Source: Sulfitobacter sp. DSM 110093 (GTDB taxonomy: Bacteria > Pseudomonadota > Alphaproteobacteria > Rhodobacterales > Rhodobacteraceae). Taken from it: 64,000 nt of DNA. Below are positions 29,356-37,460 of the stretch, piece after piece. The stretch's first letter is position 1. Every line of letters starts with the position of its first letter. The position numbers and the translations under genes are program-made. Below the pieces are notes generated by a model. That model searched no databases and was not told the DNA's origin. It saw only the letters and a list, made by a program, of their open reading frames with translations. The stretch lies in the NCBI RefSeq assembly GCF_022788715.1, contig NZ_CP085167.1:2679001-2743000 (forward strand), in the 5' to 3' direction.

Positions 29356-29384
29356 ATGGCCCGCCAAATCGGCGGGCCATTTTT
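29356..29384 (+). terminator. Rho-independent terminator after etfA
   Basis: A perfect 10-bp stem (ATGGCCCGCC/GGCGGGCCAT) with a 5-base loop AAATC is followed by TTTT. It lies 22 bp past the etfA stop and ends the DAO-proC-etfBA transcript. Confidence 0.93.
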
Positions 29385-29787
29385 GCACTCAACGGACTAA
29401 GATCGCTCTGAAATCGCTTATAGTGGCGCCAGTCTGAGGGAAGTTAAGAAGTTCGCCTATCGACTTATACAAGCGGTACGAGAATATAATCCGAAGTTGT
29501 CATCCAGCTGCGCCCCAAAGCGGTCATTTATTGAAATTGCAGCGAATGCACACTTTCCGCCCTCCCTGCCTGGGTGATGTGAGCGGCCCAAAACCGACCG
29601 TGACCATGAGAGCGGACGCCGCATCGCAGCTTTCCCGAAGCTGCCATTGACGCAGACCGCAGCATTCTGGGCAGGCAGACGTCGCCTATGTGGGACTAAG
29701 AGGCTGTCCAGTTTGGTGATTGTTTGTCCGTTTCGGGCGACAAACGGAATTTTTAGATGAAAATGTGGGGAAATCTATCTGAAGCCT
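29385..29787. repeat. Intergenic region with Rhodobacteraceae-type degenerate repeat
   Basis: No gene is visible here. Bases 29530-29690 carry GC-rich, purine/pyrimidine-patterned sequence that resembles 37600-37800 in parts, for example TTGCAGCGA followed by TTTCCGCCCT. At 29737-29760 a short dyad (GTTTGTC/GACAAAC) lies just after the hemerythrin gene stop on its strand and could act as a weak terminator. Confidence 0.4.
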
Positions 29788-30369
29788 TCAGATGGAGCCG
29801 AGGTAGTATCCAATGGCTTCCGCCAATTCAGTTTCCTCGTAGCCAAAGTGAGAGCGTATGACCTCTTCCAATTTTCTGAATGTTATGGCGGCCTGAACGA
29901 AATTTTCGTCCTGCGGATCTTTCGCCAGAGCATCCGCAGCCCCACCGAGGCGGATGATCAGCTCGTGGACGACCTCGTGTTCTGCCTTCAGCTTGGCCAC
30001 GACCTCGCGGAACTTGCCGCCGCCCGCTGCCTCGATCCGCGGGAACATGTCGGCACTTTCGATGTCGTGGTGAAACTTGAGAATTTGGCATTCGCGCCCG
30101 CAGAGAGATCCGAATGCGCGAAAGTTTTCGGCCATATCAAGCGATAGAACGATCCGCTTGAGGTTATCGGGAGGGCACTCCCCAGCTTCTATCCGGGACA
30201 GGACCGCACCGATCTGAGCGATTTCCATCAGGTAGTGACGGTGGATCGCAGCCAGTTGCCGCCCTTGACGGCGGTGTCCATCCGTTGCCTCCGGCACTGG
30301 CGGCGCTTTCGGTCGGGCGGCCTCGTCGAGGGTGAGGTCATCCAGTGATTGAGCGGAAAGGTCAGTCAT
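29788..30369 (-). CDS. Hemerythrin-domain protein
   Basis: This protein of 193 residues has a four-helix hemerythrin-like domain from about residue 30. The iron-ligand pattern appears as AIHRHYLMEI, FHHDIESADMFPRIE, LKAEHEVVHELI and SHFGYEETELAEAI. Such proteins bind di-iron and may sense or handle oxygen, nitric oxide or metals in the cytoplasm. The N-terminal 30 residues are low-complexity and probably flexible. The start is at 30369 (MTDLSAQSLDD); an upstream start at 30381 is possible. It lies at the edge of a metal-related gene block and has no operon partner. Confidence 0.78.
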   Translation of the reverse strand: MTDLSAQSLDDLTLDEAARPKAPPVPEATDGHRRQGRQLAAIHRHYLMEIAQIGAVLSRIEAGECPPDNLKRIVLSLDMAENFRAFGSLCGRECQILKFHHDIESADMFPRIEAAGGGKFREVVAKLKAEHEVVHELIIRLGGAADALAKDPQDENFVQAAITFRKLEEVIRSHFGYEETELAEAIGYYLGSI

Positions 30370-30512
30370 GTTCGACAACAAAGCCCTTGCTCATGCTAAG
30401 TCAAGCACGGCTTCGGGCGTCAAGCAGCCCTGCGGCAACGCGGCGCGGCACGATGTAGCGTCGAGACAAGTTCGGCGCAGCGCTGGCATGTGTGGCGGAA
30501 CGGCGTAAAACG

Positions 30513-30590
30513 CCATGTGCGCTGCCAATCTTCCAGCTATCCGTGCCTACCACCCGGCATGGATCAAGGGCGGGCCATTTCCAGCCGAGC
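30513..30590 (+). pseudogene. N-terminal fragment of short tyrosine recombinase
   Basis: The plus strand encodes NLPAIRAYHPAWIKGG and PAERP, matching the N terminus of the intact integrase at 43452-44084 (NLPAIRALRPVWNKGR). The match stops after about 26 codons, where it meets the 3' edge of the broken csoR-like gene on the other strand. It appears to be a leftover of a past integrase insertion or rearrangement. Confidence 0.65.
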
Positions 30591-30614
30591 GTCCCGCTCG
30601 CGAAACGCTTAACG

Positions 30615-30840
30615 CTATTCTTCGCCGTCGCCAGATAGGAACGCTTCTTCCATACAGTGGTTGGCGTGATCCTCTACCACCAAGCGCTCGTCGGCCCGCA
30701 GCGGTTTGCACCAAGACATCAAAGCAATAGCGGTCTTCGTCCACCATGCGCGTTCCGCCCCGGAGCTGCCCTTCCAAACGCGCCAAATGTCTCACAATAG
30801 CTTCCTTGTTCTGCCTCGCTCCCGCGTCTCGCGCCTCCAC
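30615..30840 (-). pseudogene. CsoR-family metal-sensing repressor, frameshifted and truncated
   Basis: The start matches CsoR/FrmR-type repressors: KEAIVRHLARLEGQLRG, then MVDEDRYCFDVLVQTAAGRRAL. A frameshift follows, after which another frame gives EDHANHCMEEAFLSGDGEE and a stop. The Cys and His-x3-Cys metal ligands of the CsoR family are in these two pieces. The gene ends near the integrase fragment at 30513-30590, so its 3' end was lost at that junction. The repressor is not expected to be functional. It would have controlled a copper, nickel or formaldehyde response gene. Confidence 0.72.
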
Positions 30841-31027
30841 GCAAAGGAACTATGCCAACAGTGACCAGTTATCATACCATAGGAGAGTATCGGCGCTGCC
30901 CGGGTCACATGCTGGTTCAACGACCGAATGGCATATTTTGGACACCGACGGTGCTACGAATTAAAATCTCTGAATACCACAGCGCGAAGGAGCCTCTCGC
31001 GCCAACCTTGTTATAGGAAACCATCCC

Positions 31028-31930
31028 ATGTCCTACTGGCGTTTCGCTGCAATGATCGCGACCTCCACGATAGTAATGTTCGGCCTGATGTATCTGAATA
31101 CCTATGCCTTTGAGCATGTATTCTTCAGCGAAACCCGAACCTATATGGCGCTCCTGATGGGGGCGGTCATGGCCGTAATCATGCTGAGCTTCATGCTTTC
31201 GATGTATGACAACAAGGCCATCAATATCGCGATCTACGTGGGGTCCATCGCCGTCTTCGCCGGGACGCTGTGGCTGGTGCGCAGCCAAGTTACCGTGGGC
31301 GACACGAGCTACATGCGCGCGATGATCCCGCACCATTCCATTGCCATCATGACCTCGGAACGCGCCGAACTGTCGGACCCGCGGGTGAAGAAGATGGCCG
31401 AGGGCATCATCGCGGCGCAGCGCAAAGAGATCGCCGAGATGCGCAGCCTGATCGCTGACATCGAAGAGAACGGGGATGCAACGGACCCGGAATTGGGCAA
31501 CCCTGATGAACCAGCGAAAGTCGGGACGGTCGAAGAAGCGATGGCTTCCGCCGAGCTGGCCGGCATCGATCCCGCGGGGCTCAAGCCCGAAGATGTTGAG
31601 GGCCTTCTGGGAGGGCCCGCGGTCTGTGAGTTCCGCCGCACCAACGAGGGGGAACCGACCCTCATCATGGCCCAAGAAACGGGCGGCATTAAAATGTCTG
31701 GGACGTTGGTGAAACTGACAACTGAAGCACCGGTCGACGAAGCAGCCCTTGCCGACGGCGCACGCTATACGGCGGAGGGCATCGAGGTGTCGGTGGCCCC
31801 GATCGCGGGCGCGGACTGGAGCGATACCGAAAGTAACTTCCGCCGTTCGGAGGCGGAGATGAAGTTCCATCTCGATCGCGGTCTGACAGTCGCTTACCGC
31901 GGTTTCCTGGGTTGCCGCGCCGAAGGCTGA
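31028..31930 (+). CDS. DUF305 membrane protein with C-terminal extension
   Basis: This 300-residue protein has three N-terminal membrane helices (about residues 5-85). A DUF305 ferritin-like helical stretch follows: YMRAMIPHHSIAIMTSERA, then VKKMAEGIIAAQRKEIAEMRSLI, with the His-His and Glu residues that the family uses to bind metal. An extra C-terminal part (from about residue 190) resembles no named domain I know and contains two cysteines (CEF and GCRAEG) that may pair in the periplasm. DUF305 proteins often accompany copper resistance genes. AGGAAACC precedes the ATG. It lies between broken csoR and broken copper-chaperone genes. Confidence 0.8.
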   Translation: MSYWRFAAMIATSTIVMFGLMYLNTYAFEHVFFSETRTYMALLMGAVMAVIMLSFMLSMYDNKAINIAIYVGSIAVFAGTLWLVRSQVTVGDTSYMRAMIPHHSIAIMTSERAELSDPRVKKMAEGIIAAQRKEIAEMRSLIADIEENGDATDPELGNPDEPAKVGTVEEAMASAELAGIDPAGLKPEDVEGLLGGPAVCEFRRTNEGEPTLIMAQETGGIKMSGTLVKLTTEAPVDEAALADGARYTAEGIEVSVAPIAGADWSDTESNFRRSEAEMKFHLDRGLTVAYRGFLGCRAEG

Positions 31931-31996
31931 AGCACCGCTCACCTTTCAGGTATCAAAGGCGCGCGGGCATCCCGCGCGCCGCAATCATCTATATTC

Positions 31997-32174
31997 TTAG
32001 GCCGGGGTATAGCCCGTCTCTCGAACCGCTTCGCGCAGCGCCTCATCGCTTGCGGACGTTTCAATGGTCACCCGGCGGGCGTCGATGTCGACCGTGACCT
32101 CTGCGTCTTGATCGAGCTCCTTGACTGCCGCGGTCACAAACGCCGCACTGCCGTCGTTCAACCGGAAGCTGCAT
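31997..32174 (-). pseudogene. HMA-type heavy-metal chaperone, frameshifted
   Basis: From 32174 the minus strand reads MQLPVERRQCGVC, which includes a CxxC metal-binding motif. A second frame gives FVTAAVKELDQDAEVTVDID and IETSASDEALREAVRETGY, the rest of a heavy-metal-associated (HMA) domain. A single frameshift between the two pieces separates the CxxC from the fold. A 72-residue open frame back to 32215 exists but lacks the CxxC. It is most likely a broken CopZ-like copper chaperone. Confidence 0.6.
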
Positions 32175-32278
32175 CGCAGCGTCACCGAAGCGGCCACTTG
32201 CGCATCGCGCCGCATTTGGAATGATGGAGCTGTAAAAGCCCAAATGTGACGCTACTGCGTAGCGATACTGGAATTGTC

Positions 32279-32866
32279 CTATTGCCGCCCGGTAATGTCG
32301 ATCTTGCCCTTAACTTTGGCGCCACTTTCCGTTGCCATCACCTTGGCCACAACATCAGCCTGAACCTGTGAGGTCGATGCAAGCTTTAGATCGTCGCACT
32401 TCAAACTACCGGTGTGGCTGCCTTCAACCGCGATCTTCGTTGCCGACATTGCCCCGTCAACCGAACCGCTCAGCTGAACGGCAATAATCTCAGCGCTGAC
32501 ATCCCCAACCACTCGACCGTTGATATCGACGCTTCCCTCACTTGATCTGATGTTGCCTTCAATCGTCAGATCTTCTTCAATAACTGAGCTCGGCACATTG
32601 AGACCCTTTGGCTGAGATATTGGCGACCATAGATTGAAAAGTGGGATTTGACCACCGTTGTCGAAGGTGGTCTCGAGTGAATCCAAGCGCAGGAAGTCAC
32701 CGGGCACGTGTGTGGTGCAGCCTCGACCTATCACGGGGCTTGGTCGAGGACGGAGACGGCCCTTAGCCGACCTTGATGATGTCTGCAGCGAATGACGGCT
32801 TCGAGCCCCAGCTGACCGCATGAGGGACGGAGTTCTTCGCGGTTGCGCCAAAAGCTTGGCCGGCAC
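32279..32866 (-). CDS. Bactofilin-family (polymer-forming) protein
   Basis: The C-terminal about 105 residues of this 195-residue reading form a bactofilin domain. It has repeated beta-turns such as IEEDLTIEGNIRSSEGSVDI, RVVGDVSAEIIAVQLSG and ESGAKVKGKIDI. Bactofilins assemble into cytoplasmic filaments that help shape cells or anchor proteins. The first 80-90 residues are basic, rich in Arg and Ser and unlike a bactofilin, so the real start may be an alternative codon near 32600. The gene is not obviously linked in function to its metal-transport neighbours. Confidence 0.65.
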   Translation of the reverse strand: MPAKLLAQPRRTPSLMRSAGARSRHSLQTSSRSAKGRLRPRPSPVIGRGCTTHVPGDFLRLDSLETTFDNGGQIPLFNLWSPISQPKGLNVPSSVIEEDLTIEGNIRSSEGSVDINGRVVGDVSAEIIAVQLSGSVDGAMSATKIAVEGSHTGSLKCDDLKLASTSQVQADVVAKVMATESGAKVKGKIDITGRQ

Positions 32867-33048
32867 GGTCGACCCTTAGCAGATCTTCACCGATTATACC
32901 TTATGATACGGTGCGGCACGCCAAACCGGACATTGCCCACACCCATTATTGAGAAGTTATAGAAACCGTAGCGTCTACCGAAATGCATTAAAGGTCAGAA
33001 ACTGGCCAAGTGAAACGTGCTGCCACGCTGTTCGGCATCTCAAGATGT

Positions 33049-33993
33049 TTATGCACCAGGTTCTTCGCCGGCGTTGTTTCCACCGTCTTTATGGCCAAAC
33101 AACGCGGCACCTTGATGGGCATTATCTGAGGTTTCAAACTCAAGGCTCGAGTGGGTGATGCCGAAGTCATCCGCGAGCTTTTTCTTGACCGCCTGCTTTA
33201 CAGCTTCAAGGTCCGTCCAATCTCGCCCCATCAACACTACATGACAATCAAGCGCCACCTCATGCTCCTGCATCTGCCAGAGATGGACGTGATGCACATC
33301 CCGGACCCCATCGACATCAGTCATCGCGTCGACCACTGCGCCTGCATCCATGTCAGGCGGGCTACCCAGCATCAGCATACGGATCGGACCGCCGATTTCA
33401 GTGAGTGCCAGATAAAGGATATAAAGCGCGATACCGATGGTGATCGCGGGATCAACCCAACGCAGGTCGTAAAGGATGATGAGCGTGCCGCCGATAATCA
33501 CCGCGACCGAGGCCAGAGCGTCTGACAGGTTATGCAAGAACAATGCCCTGATGTTCACGCTACCCCTTTGCATCGAATAGGTCAGCAGCGCCGTCATCGT
33601 ATCAACCACCAGCGCGACCCCGCCCAGAATGACCACCGTCCAGCCCGCCACTTGCGGCGGATCAATCATGCGCATCCCGCCCTCGTAGATCAGATAGATC
33701 CCAACAAGAATAAGCGTGGTGTAGTTGATCAGCGCGGCAACGATTTCGATCCGGCCATAGCCAAAGGTCATCCGCGCATCTGCCGGACGCCGTGCGATTT
33801 TGCGAGCCACAAAGGCGATCACCAAGGAGGCCATGTCTGAAAAATTGTGAAGCGCGTCCGCGATAAGGGCGAGCGACCCCGCAAAGACACCGCCCACGAT
33901 CTGCGCCACAGTCAGAAGGGCATTCGCCCAGATGGCCAGTGATACTCTGCGGTCCCCACTTTCGGGGTCAATATGGGCGTGATCATGTGCCAT
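33049..33993 (-). CDS. Cation diffusion facilitator (CDF) metal exporter
   Basis: This 314-residue membrane protein has six predicted helices. The transport-site motifs HNFSD (helix 2) and HNLSD (helix 5) and a histidine-containing N terminus (MAHDHAHID) are seen. A cytoplasmic C-terminal domain from about residue 215 contains VRDVHHVHLWQ. It should export Zn, Cd or Co in exchange for protons across the inner membrane. This fits the P-type ATPase and MerR regulator close by. Its start is about 500 bp from the DUF411 gene stop region on the same strand. Confidence 0.9.
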   Translation of the reverse strand: MAHDHAHIDPESGDRRVSLAIWANALLTVAQIVGGVFAGSLALIADALHNFSDMASLVIAFVARKIARRPADARMTFGYGRIEIVAALINYTTLILVGIYLIYEGGMRMIDPPQVAGWTVVILGGVALVVDTMTALLTYSMQRGSVNIRALFLHNLSDALASVAVIIGGTLIILYDLRWVDPAITIGIALYILYLALTEIGGPIRMLMLGSPPDMDAGAVVDAMTDVDGVRDVHHVHLWQMQEHEVALDCHVVLMGRDWTDLEAVKQAVKKKLADDFGITHSSLEFETSDNAHQGAALFGHKDGGNNAGEEPGA

Positions 33994-34031
33994 GCGCGCT
34001 TCTTGCTTGTTTGGTCCAAGTCCGCTGCGAT

Positions 34032-34499
34032 TTAGGCAGCCTCGTAGCTTGTGAACACCTCGCTGTTGCCATCGCGAGCAATCAGATAGACATCATAGGC
34101 GTCGCGCTCACTCTCCGGCCCCATCCCCGGCGAACCATAGGGCATCCCCGGCACGGCAAGGCCGATGGCATCCGGGCGCTCGGCAAGCAATTTACGGATG
34201 TCGGCGGGCGGGACGTGCCCTTCGATCATATAGCCGTCAATCTTTCCGGTGTGACAAGAGGCCATGTCCTGCGGGATGCCGTTGTCTTGCTTGTATTTGA
34301 TCAAGAGCGTTCCCAAGCTGCGCTCGGTCGTCACGGCAAAACCCTCGTTCTCCAGAATCTCGATCCACGCCGAACAGCAGCCGCAGTTGGGGTCTTTCAT
34401 CACGTGGATGGCGGGCTTGCCTTCGGCCCATGCCGCAAATGGTGCGGCGGCGGCAAAGCTTGCGGAACAGGCCAGCAGGCTGCGTCGTGTGAGGGTCAT
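34032..34499 (-). CDS. DUF411 metal-binding protein
   Basis: This protein of 155 residues has a twin-arginine-type signal (TRRSLLACSASFAAAAPFAAWA) followed by a DUF411 domain. The domain has the CGCC metal-site motif in MKDPNCGCCSAWIEIL, a distal CHTG and a VPGMPYGSPGM segment. DUF411 proteins are periplasmic and frequently encoded near copper or silver resistance genes. The ATG at 34499 follows GGAAGGATTTTAC; a reading back to 34544 would overlap the ATPase gene and is unlikely. The gene lies 20 bp after the ATPase stop and is probably co-transcribed with it. Confidence 0.85.
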   Translation of the reverse strand: MTLTRRSLLACSASFAAAAPFAAWAEGKPAIHVMKDPNCGCCSAWIEILENEGFAVTTERSLGTLLIKYKQDNGIPQDMASCHTGKIDGYMIEGHVPPADIRKLLAERPDAIGLAVPGMPYGSPGMGPESERDAYDVYLIARDGNSEVFTSYEAA

Positions 34500-34518
34500 G
34501 TAAAATCCTTCCAAAGGT

Positions 34519-36780
34519 TCAGACTGTCGTTTCGTTGGTTGCATGGGTTGTAGGGCGGCAACCGGGCTCGGCCAACCGCTCGGCGGTAGTTGACCGGAAA
34601 AACAGCAGCCGCAGGGCGTTGAGCGTTACCAGAACAGTCGCGCCAGTATCCGCCAGGATCGCAATCCAGAGGCCGGTGATGCCAAGCACCGTGGTGACAA
34701 GGAACACGGCTTTCAGCCCGAGCGCGATGGCGATGTTCTGCCGGATATTGCCCATCGCGGCGCGGGCGAGACGGATCTGGCCGGGCACATCTGTCACCCG
34801 GTCACGCAAAATCGCGGCATCGGCAGTCTCGAGCGCCACATCGGTGCCGGAGCCCATTGCGACGCCCACGTGCGCTGCGGCCAATGCAGGGGCATCATTG
34901 ATGCCGTCGCCGATCATCATGACCTTCGCCTCAGCCGTGAGGTTTTGAATGGCCGCAACCTTATCCTCCGGCATCAATTCAGCGCGGTGGTCGATGCCCA
35001 GCCCCTCTGCAATGGCCGCAGCGGTGCGCCGGTTGTCCCCGGTGAGCATCACCGATGAAATACCCAAAGCGTTCAATTGCGCCACTGCTTCTGCCGCATC
35101 GGCGCGGGGTTCATCGCGAAGAGCAATGAGGCCTTGGGCCTCGTTATCGCGCAAGACAATCACCACGGTCTTGCCCTGCGCTTCGAGCGTCTCGACCTGG
35201 GCGCGCAAAGTCTCTGACAGCGCCCCGCGTTCTGCCGCCAAACGCGGCGAGCCGACGCAGATGGTTGCCCCCGCGATCACCGCCTCGGCCCCTTTGCCGG
35301 GCAAGGCGCGGGACTGTGTCGCTGCGGCGGGGTCGATGTCGCGTGCCTCAGCCGCACCGCAAATCGCTTGGCCGAGCGGGTGGCTCGCACCGTTCTCAAC
35401 TCCAGCGGCGAGGGCCAGAAGATCGGCTTCATTTCCCACAAGCACCTGAACATCAGTTACGCGGGGCTTGCCGTGGGTCAGCGTTCCAGTCTTGTCAAAA
35501 ACCACATCGGTGACCCGCGCCGCCGCTTCGATCACTGCGCCGCCCTTCATCAGCAACCCGTTGCGCGCCCCGGTGGACAGGGCCGAGGTGATCGACGCAG
35601 GCACCGAGATCACCAGCGCGCAGGGGCAGCCGATCAGCAACAGAGCCAGCGCCCGATAGATCCATTCGCCCCAGGCGCCACCAAAGACAAGCGGCGGCAC
35701 CACGGCCACTAAAGCGGCCATACCGACCACGGCAGGCATGTAGACGCGGCTGAACCGATCGATGAAGCGCTCGGTCGGCGCGCGGGCGCTCTCGGCCTCT
35801 TCCACCAGCCGCACAATACGCGCGATGGTGTTGTCCGCCGCAACCTTTGTGACTCGGATGCGCAGCAACGCTTCTGTGTTGATCGATCCGGCAAAGACAT
35901 CCGCACCCGGCTCCTTAAGGCGCGGCACGCTTTCGCCGGTAACGGGGCTTTCGTCTACGCCCGAAGTGCCGCTGACCACCTCGCCGTCACAGGGCACCCG
36001 GTCCCCGGGGCGCACCTGCACAATCTGGCCGACGCTGAGCGCCTCTGCCGCCACCTCCCGCGTCTTGTTGCCCACCTCAAGCCGCGCCGTTTTCGGCACC
36101 AGCTTGGTCAGCGCACGGATGCTGTTGCGGGCCTTCCCGGCAGAGACACCTTCCAACAATTCGCCCACGGCAAAGAGAAAGACCACCAGCGCGGCTTCTT
36201 CCGGCTCTCCGATCACAAGCGCGCCACTGGCGGCGATGGTCATGAGCATTTCGATTGTAAAGGGCATGCCCACCCGCGCCATGGCAAAGGCCCGGCGCGC
36301 GACGGGAATAAGCCCGATCAACGTGGCTACGACAAAAGCCCAATGCGAAACCTCAGCAGGCAGGACAAGCCGCGAGGCCCATGCCATTGCGAGCAGAGCG
36401 CCGCTGCCGAGGACCAAGCGGCCTTTCGCGGTTTGATACCAAGCGGGGTCTGGCATCTCTTCGGGCGCATGCGCTTGAGGTGATGCCGCTGTCCCACCGA
36501 TCACCGCATCGTCCGGCAGGATGAAACCGCCCTTCGGCCTCTCTGCCTGTGCCCCCTTCGGAGAGATGCCAAAACCGATGCCGCGCACGGCCTTCTCGAT
36601 CCGCTCGGGCGAGGTCTCATTCTTATCCAGCGTCAGGCACAGCCGTTCTGACATCAGCGCGACATCGACATCCGCGACCCCGGGCAAGCGCTCCACCGCG
36701 CCGCGCACCTTGGCCGCGCAGGCGCCGCAGTCCATCCCCGTGACGCGCCATTCCCGTTGTGCTATGCTCCCGTCCGTCAT
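34519..36780 (-). CDS. Zn/Cd/Pb-type P1B heavy-metal ATPase
   Basis: This protein of 753 residues is a P1B-type ATPase that exports divalent metal. It has an N-terminal HMA domain with GMDCGACAAKV. The membrane CPC site is in GCPCALVISVPASI, the phosphorylation site is DKTGTLTHGKP, and GDGINDAPALAAAHVGVAMG is near the C terminus. The Zn/Cd/Pb group is favoured by the neighbouring CDF exporter and MerR/operator structure; copper export is less likely. The start is taken at 36780, where GGAAG lies six bases before the ATG. A MerR-type promoter (36822-36840) lies just upstream. Confidence 0.9.
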   Translation of the reverse strand: MTDGSIAQREWRVTGMDCGACAAKVRGAVERLPGVADVDVALMSERLCLTLDKNETSPERIEKAVRGIGFGISPKGAQAERPKGGFILPDDAVIGGTAASPQAHAPEEMPDPAWYQTAKGRLVLGSGALLAMAWASRLVLPAEVSHWAFVVATLIGLIPVARRAFAMARVGMPFTIEMLMTIAASGALVIGEPEEAALVVFLFAVGELLEGVSAGKARNSIRALTKLVPKTARLEVGNKTREVAAEALSVGQIVQVRPGDRVPCDGEVVSGTSGVDESPVTGESVPRLKEPGADVFAGSINTEALLRIRVTKVAADNTIARIVRLVEEAESARAPTERFIDRFSRVYMPAVVGMAALVAVVPPLVFGGAWGEWIYRALALLLIGCPCALVISVPASITSALSTGARNGLLMKGGAVIEAAARVTDVVFDKTGTLTHGKPRVTDVQVLVGNEADLLALAAGVENGASHPLGQAICGAAEARDIDPAAATQSRALPGKGAEAVIAGATICVGSPRLAAERGALSETLRAQVETLEAQGKTVVIVLRDNEAQGLIALRDEPRADAAEAVAQLNALGISSVMLTGDNRRTAAAIAEGLGIDHRAELMPEDKVAAIQNLTAEAKVMMIGDGINDAPALAAAHVGVAMGSGTDVALETADAAILRDRVTDVPGQIRLARAAMGNIRQNIAIALGLKAVFLVTTVLGITGLWIAILADTGATVLVTLNALRLLFFRSTTAERLAEPGCRPTTHATNETTV

Positions 36781-36821
36781 GTCTGCTTCCAATCCGATTC
36801 ACCGTCAGACACAGAGATACG

Positions 36822-36840
36822 ACCTACAGCAACTGTAGCT
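36822..36840 (-). promoter_or_regulatory. MerR-type operator and promoter for the P-type ATPase
   Basis: On the minus strand, TTGAAG and TATCTC are separated by 19 bp that contain CTACAGTTGCTGTAG, a dyad. The 19-20 bp spacing with a dyad in the spacer is the hallmark of promoters that MerR-family activators twist open. The ATPase gene starts about 45 bp later. Confidence 0.8.
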
Positions 36841-36992
36841 TCAAGTGGTTTGTTTAACTTTTCTTCTCCCGATCATCCTTCTTTGCAATAGGCTGCGAGA
36901 ATGGCCGCGTGGCGGAACGTGATACAACGATTTGCAGAAATCTCAGCGTTGAGTGTCATCCAGTTCACGAACTGCCGGCTTGTGCGACACCC

Positions 36993-37020
36993 TTCAAAAA
37001 ACCTACAGAGACTGTAGAAT
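36993..37020 (+). promoter_or_regulatory. merR promoter with second MerR-type dyad
   Basis: CCTACAGAGACTGTAGAAT at 37002-37020 repeats the operator core found at the ATPase promoter. It ends in TAGAAT, a good -10 box, with TTCAAA 16 bp upstream as -35. The dyad overlaps the promoter of merR, so the protein probably represses its own gene. Confidence 0.7.
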
Positions 37021-37034
37021 GAAAGGCGTCAGAT

Positions 37035-37460
37035 ATGCTCGCGATCGGCACACTCGCAAAACGGACCGGCACCAAAGTGCAGACGATCCGGTATTACGAA
37101 CAGATCGGTCTGATGCCCGAGCCGGGCCGGACCGAAGGCGGCCAGCGGCGTTACGGCGATGCTGAGTTGGACCGCCTCTCCTTCATCCGCCATTCCCGCC
37201 AGCTCGGCTTTTCGCTCGAGGCGATCCGAGAGTTGTTGGACCTCTCAGACACGCCAGACCGGTCCTGTGCGCAGGTCGATGCCATCGCCCAAAGGCAACT
37301 TCGCGACGTCGAGGCGCGGCTAGTGCGGCTCGAGGCCCTCCGCGTTGAATTGCTACGCATGATCGGTGCCTGCAATGCGGATCGGGTGGCTGATTGTCGC
37401 ATTCTTGAGGTGCTGCGCGACCATGAGGAATGTCTTGCCGATCACGGGCCCACCGCCTGA
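37035..37460 (+). CDS. MerR-family metal-responsive regulator, ZntR/CadR/PbrR-like
   Basis: This 141-residue regulator has a MerR winged helix (AIGTLAKRTGTKVQTIRYYEQIGLMPEPGR). A helix follows, with GFSLEAIRELLDLSDTPDRSC whose Cys is a likely metal ligand. A C-terminal segment with CNADRVADCRILEVL and HEECLADHG supplies further Cys and His residues. The layout fits the divalent-metal (Zn/Cd/Pb) sensing group rather than CueR. It is divergent from the P-type ATPase, and both promoters carry the same dyad. It is a likely activator of the ATPase and DUF411 genes. Confidence 0.88.
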   Translation: MLAIGTLAKRTGTKVQTIRYYEQIGLMPEPGRTEGGQRRYGDAELDRLSFIRHSRQLGFSLEAIRELLDLSDTPDRSCAQVDAIAQRQLRDVEARLVRLEALRVELLRMIGACNADRVADCRILEVLRDHEECLADHGPTA

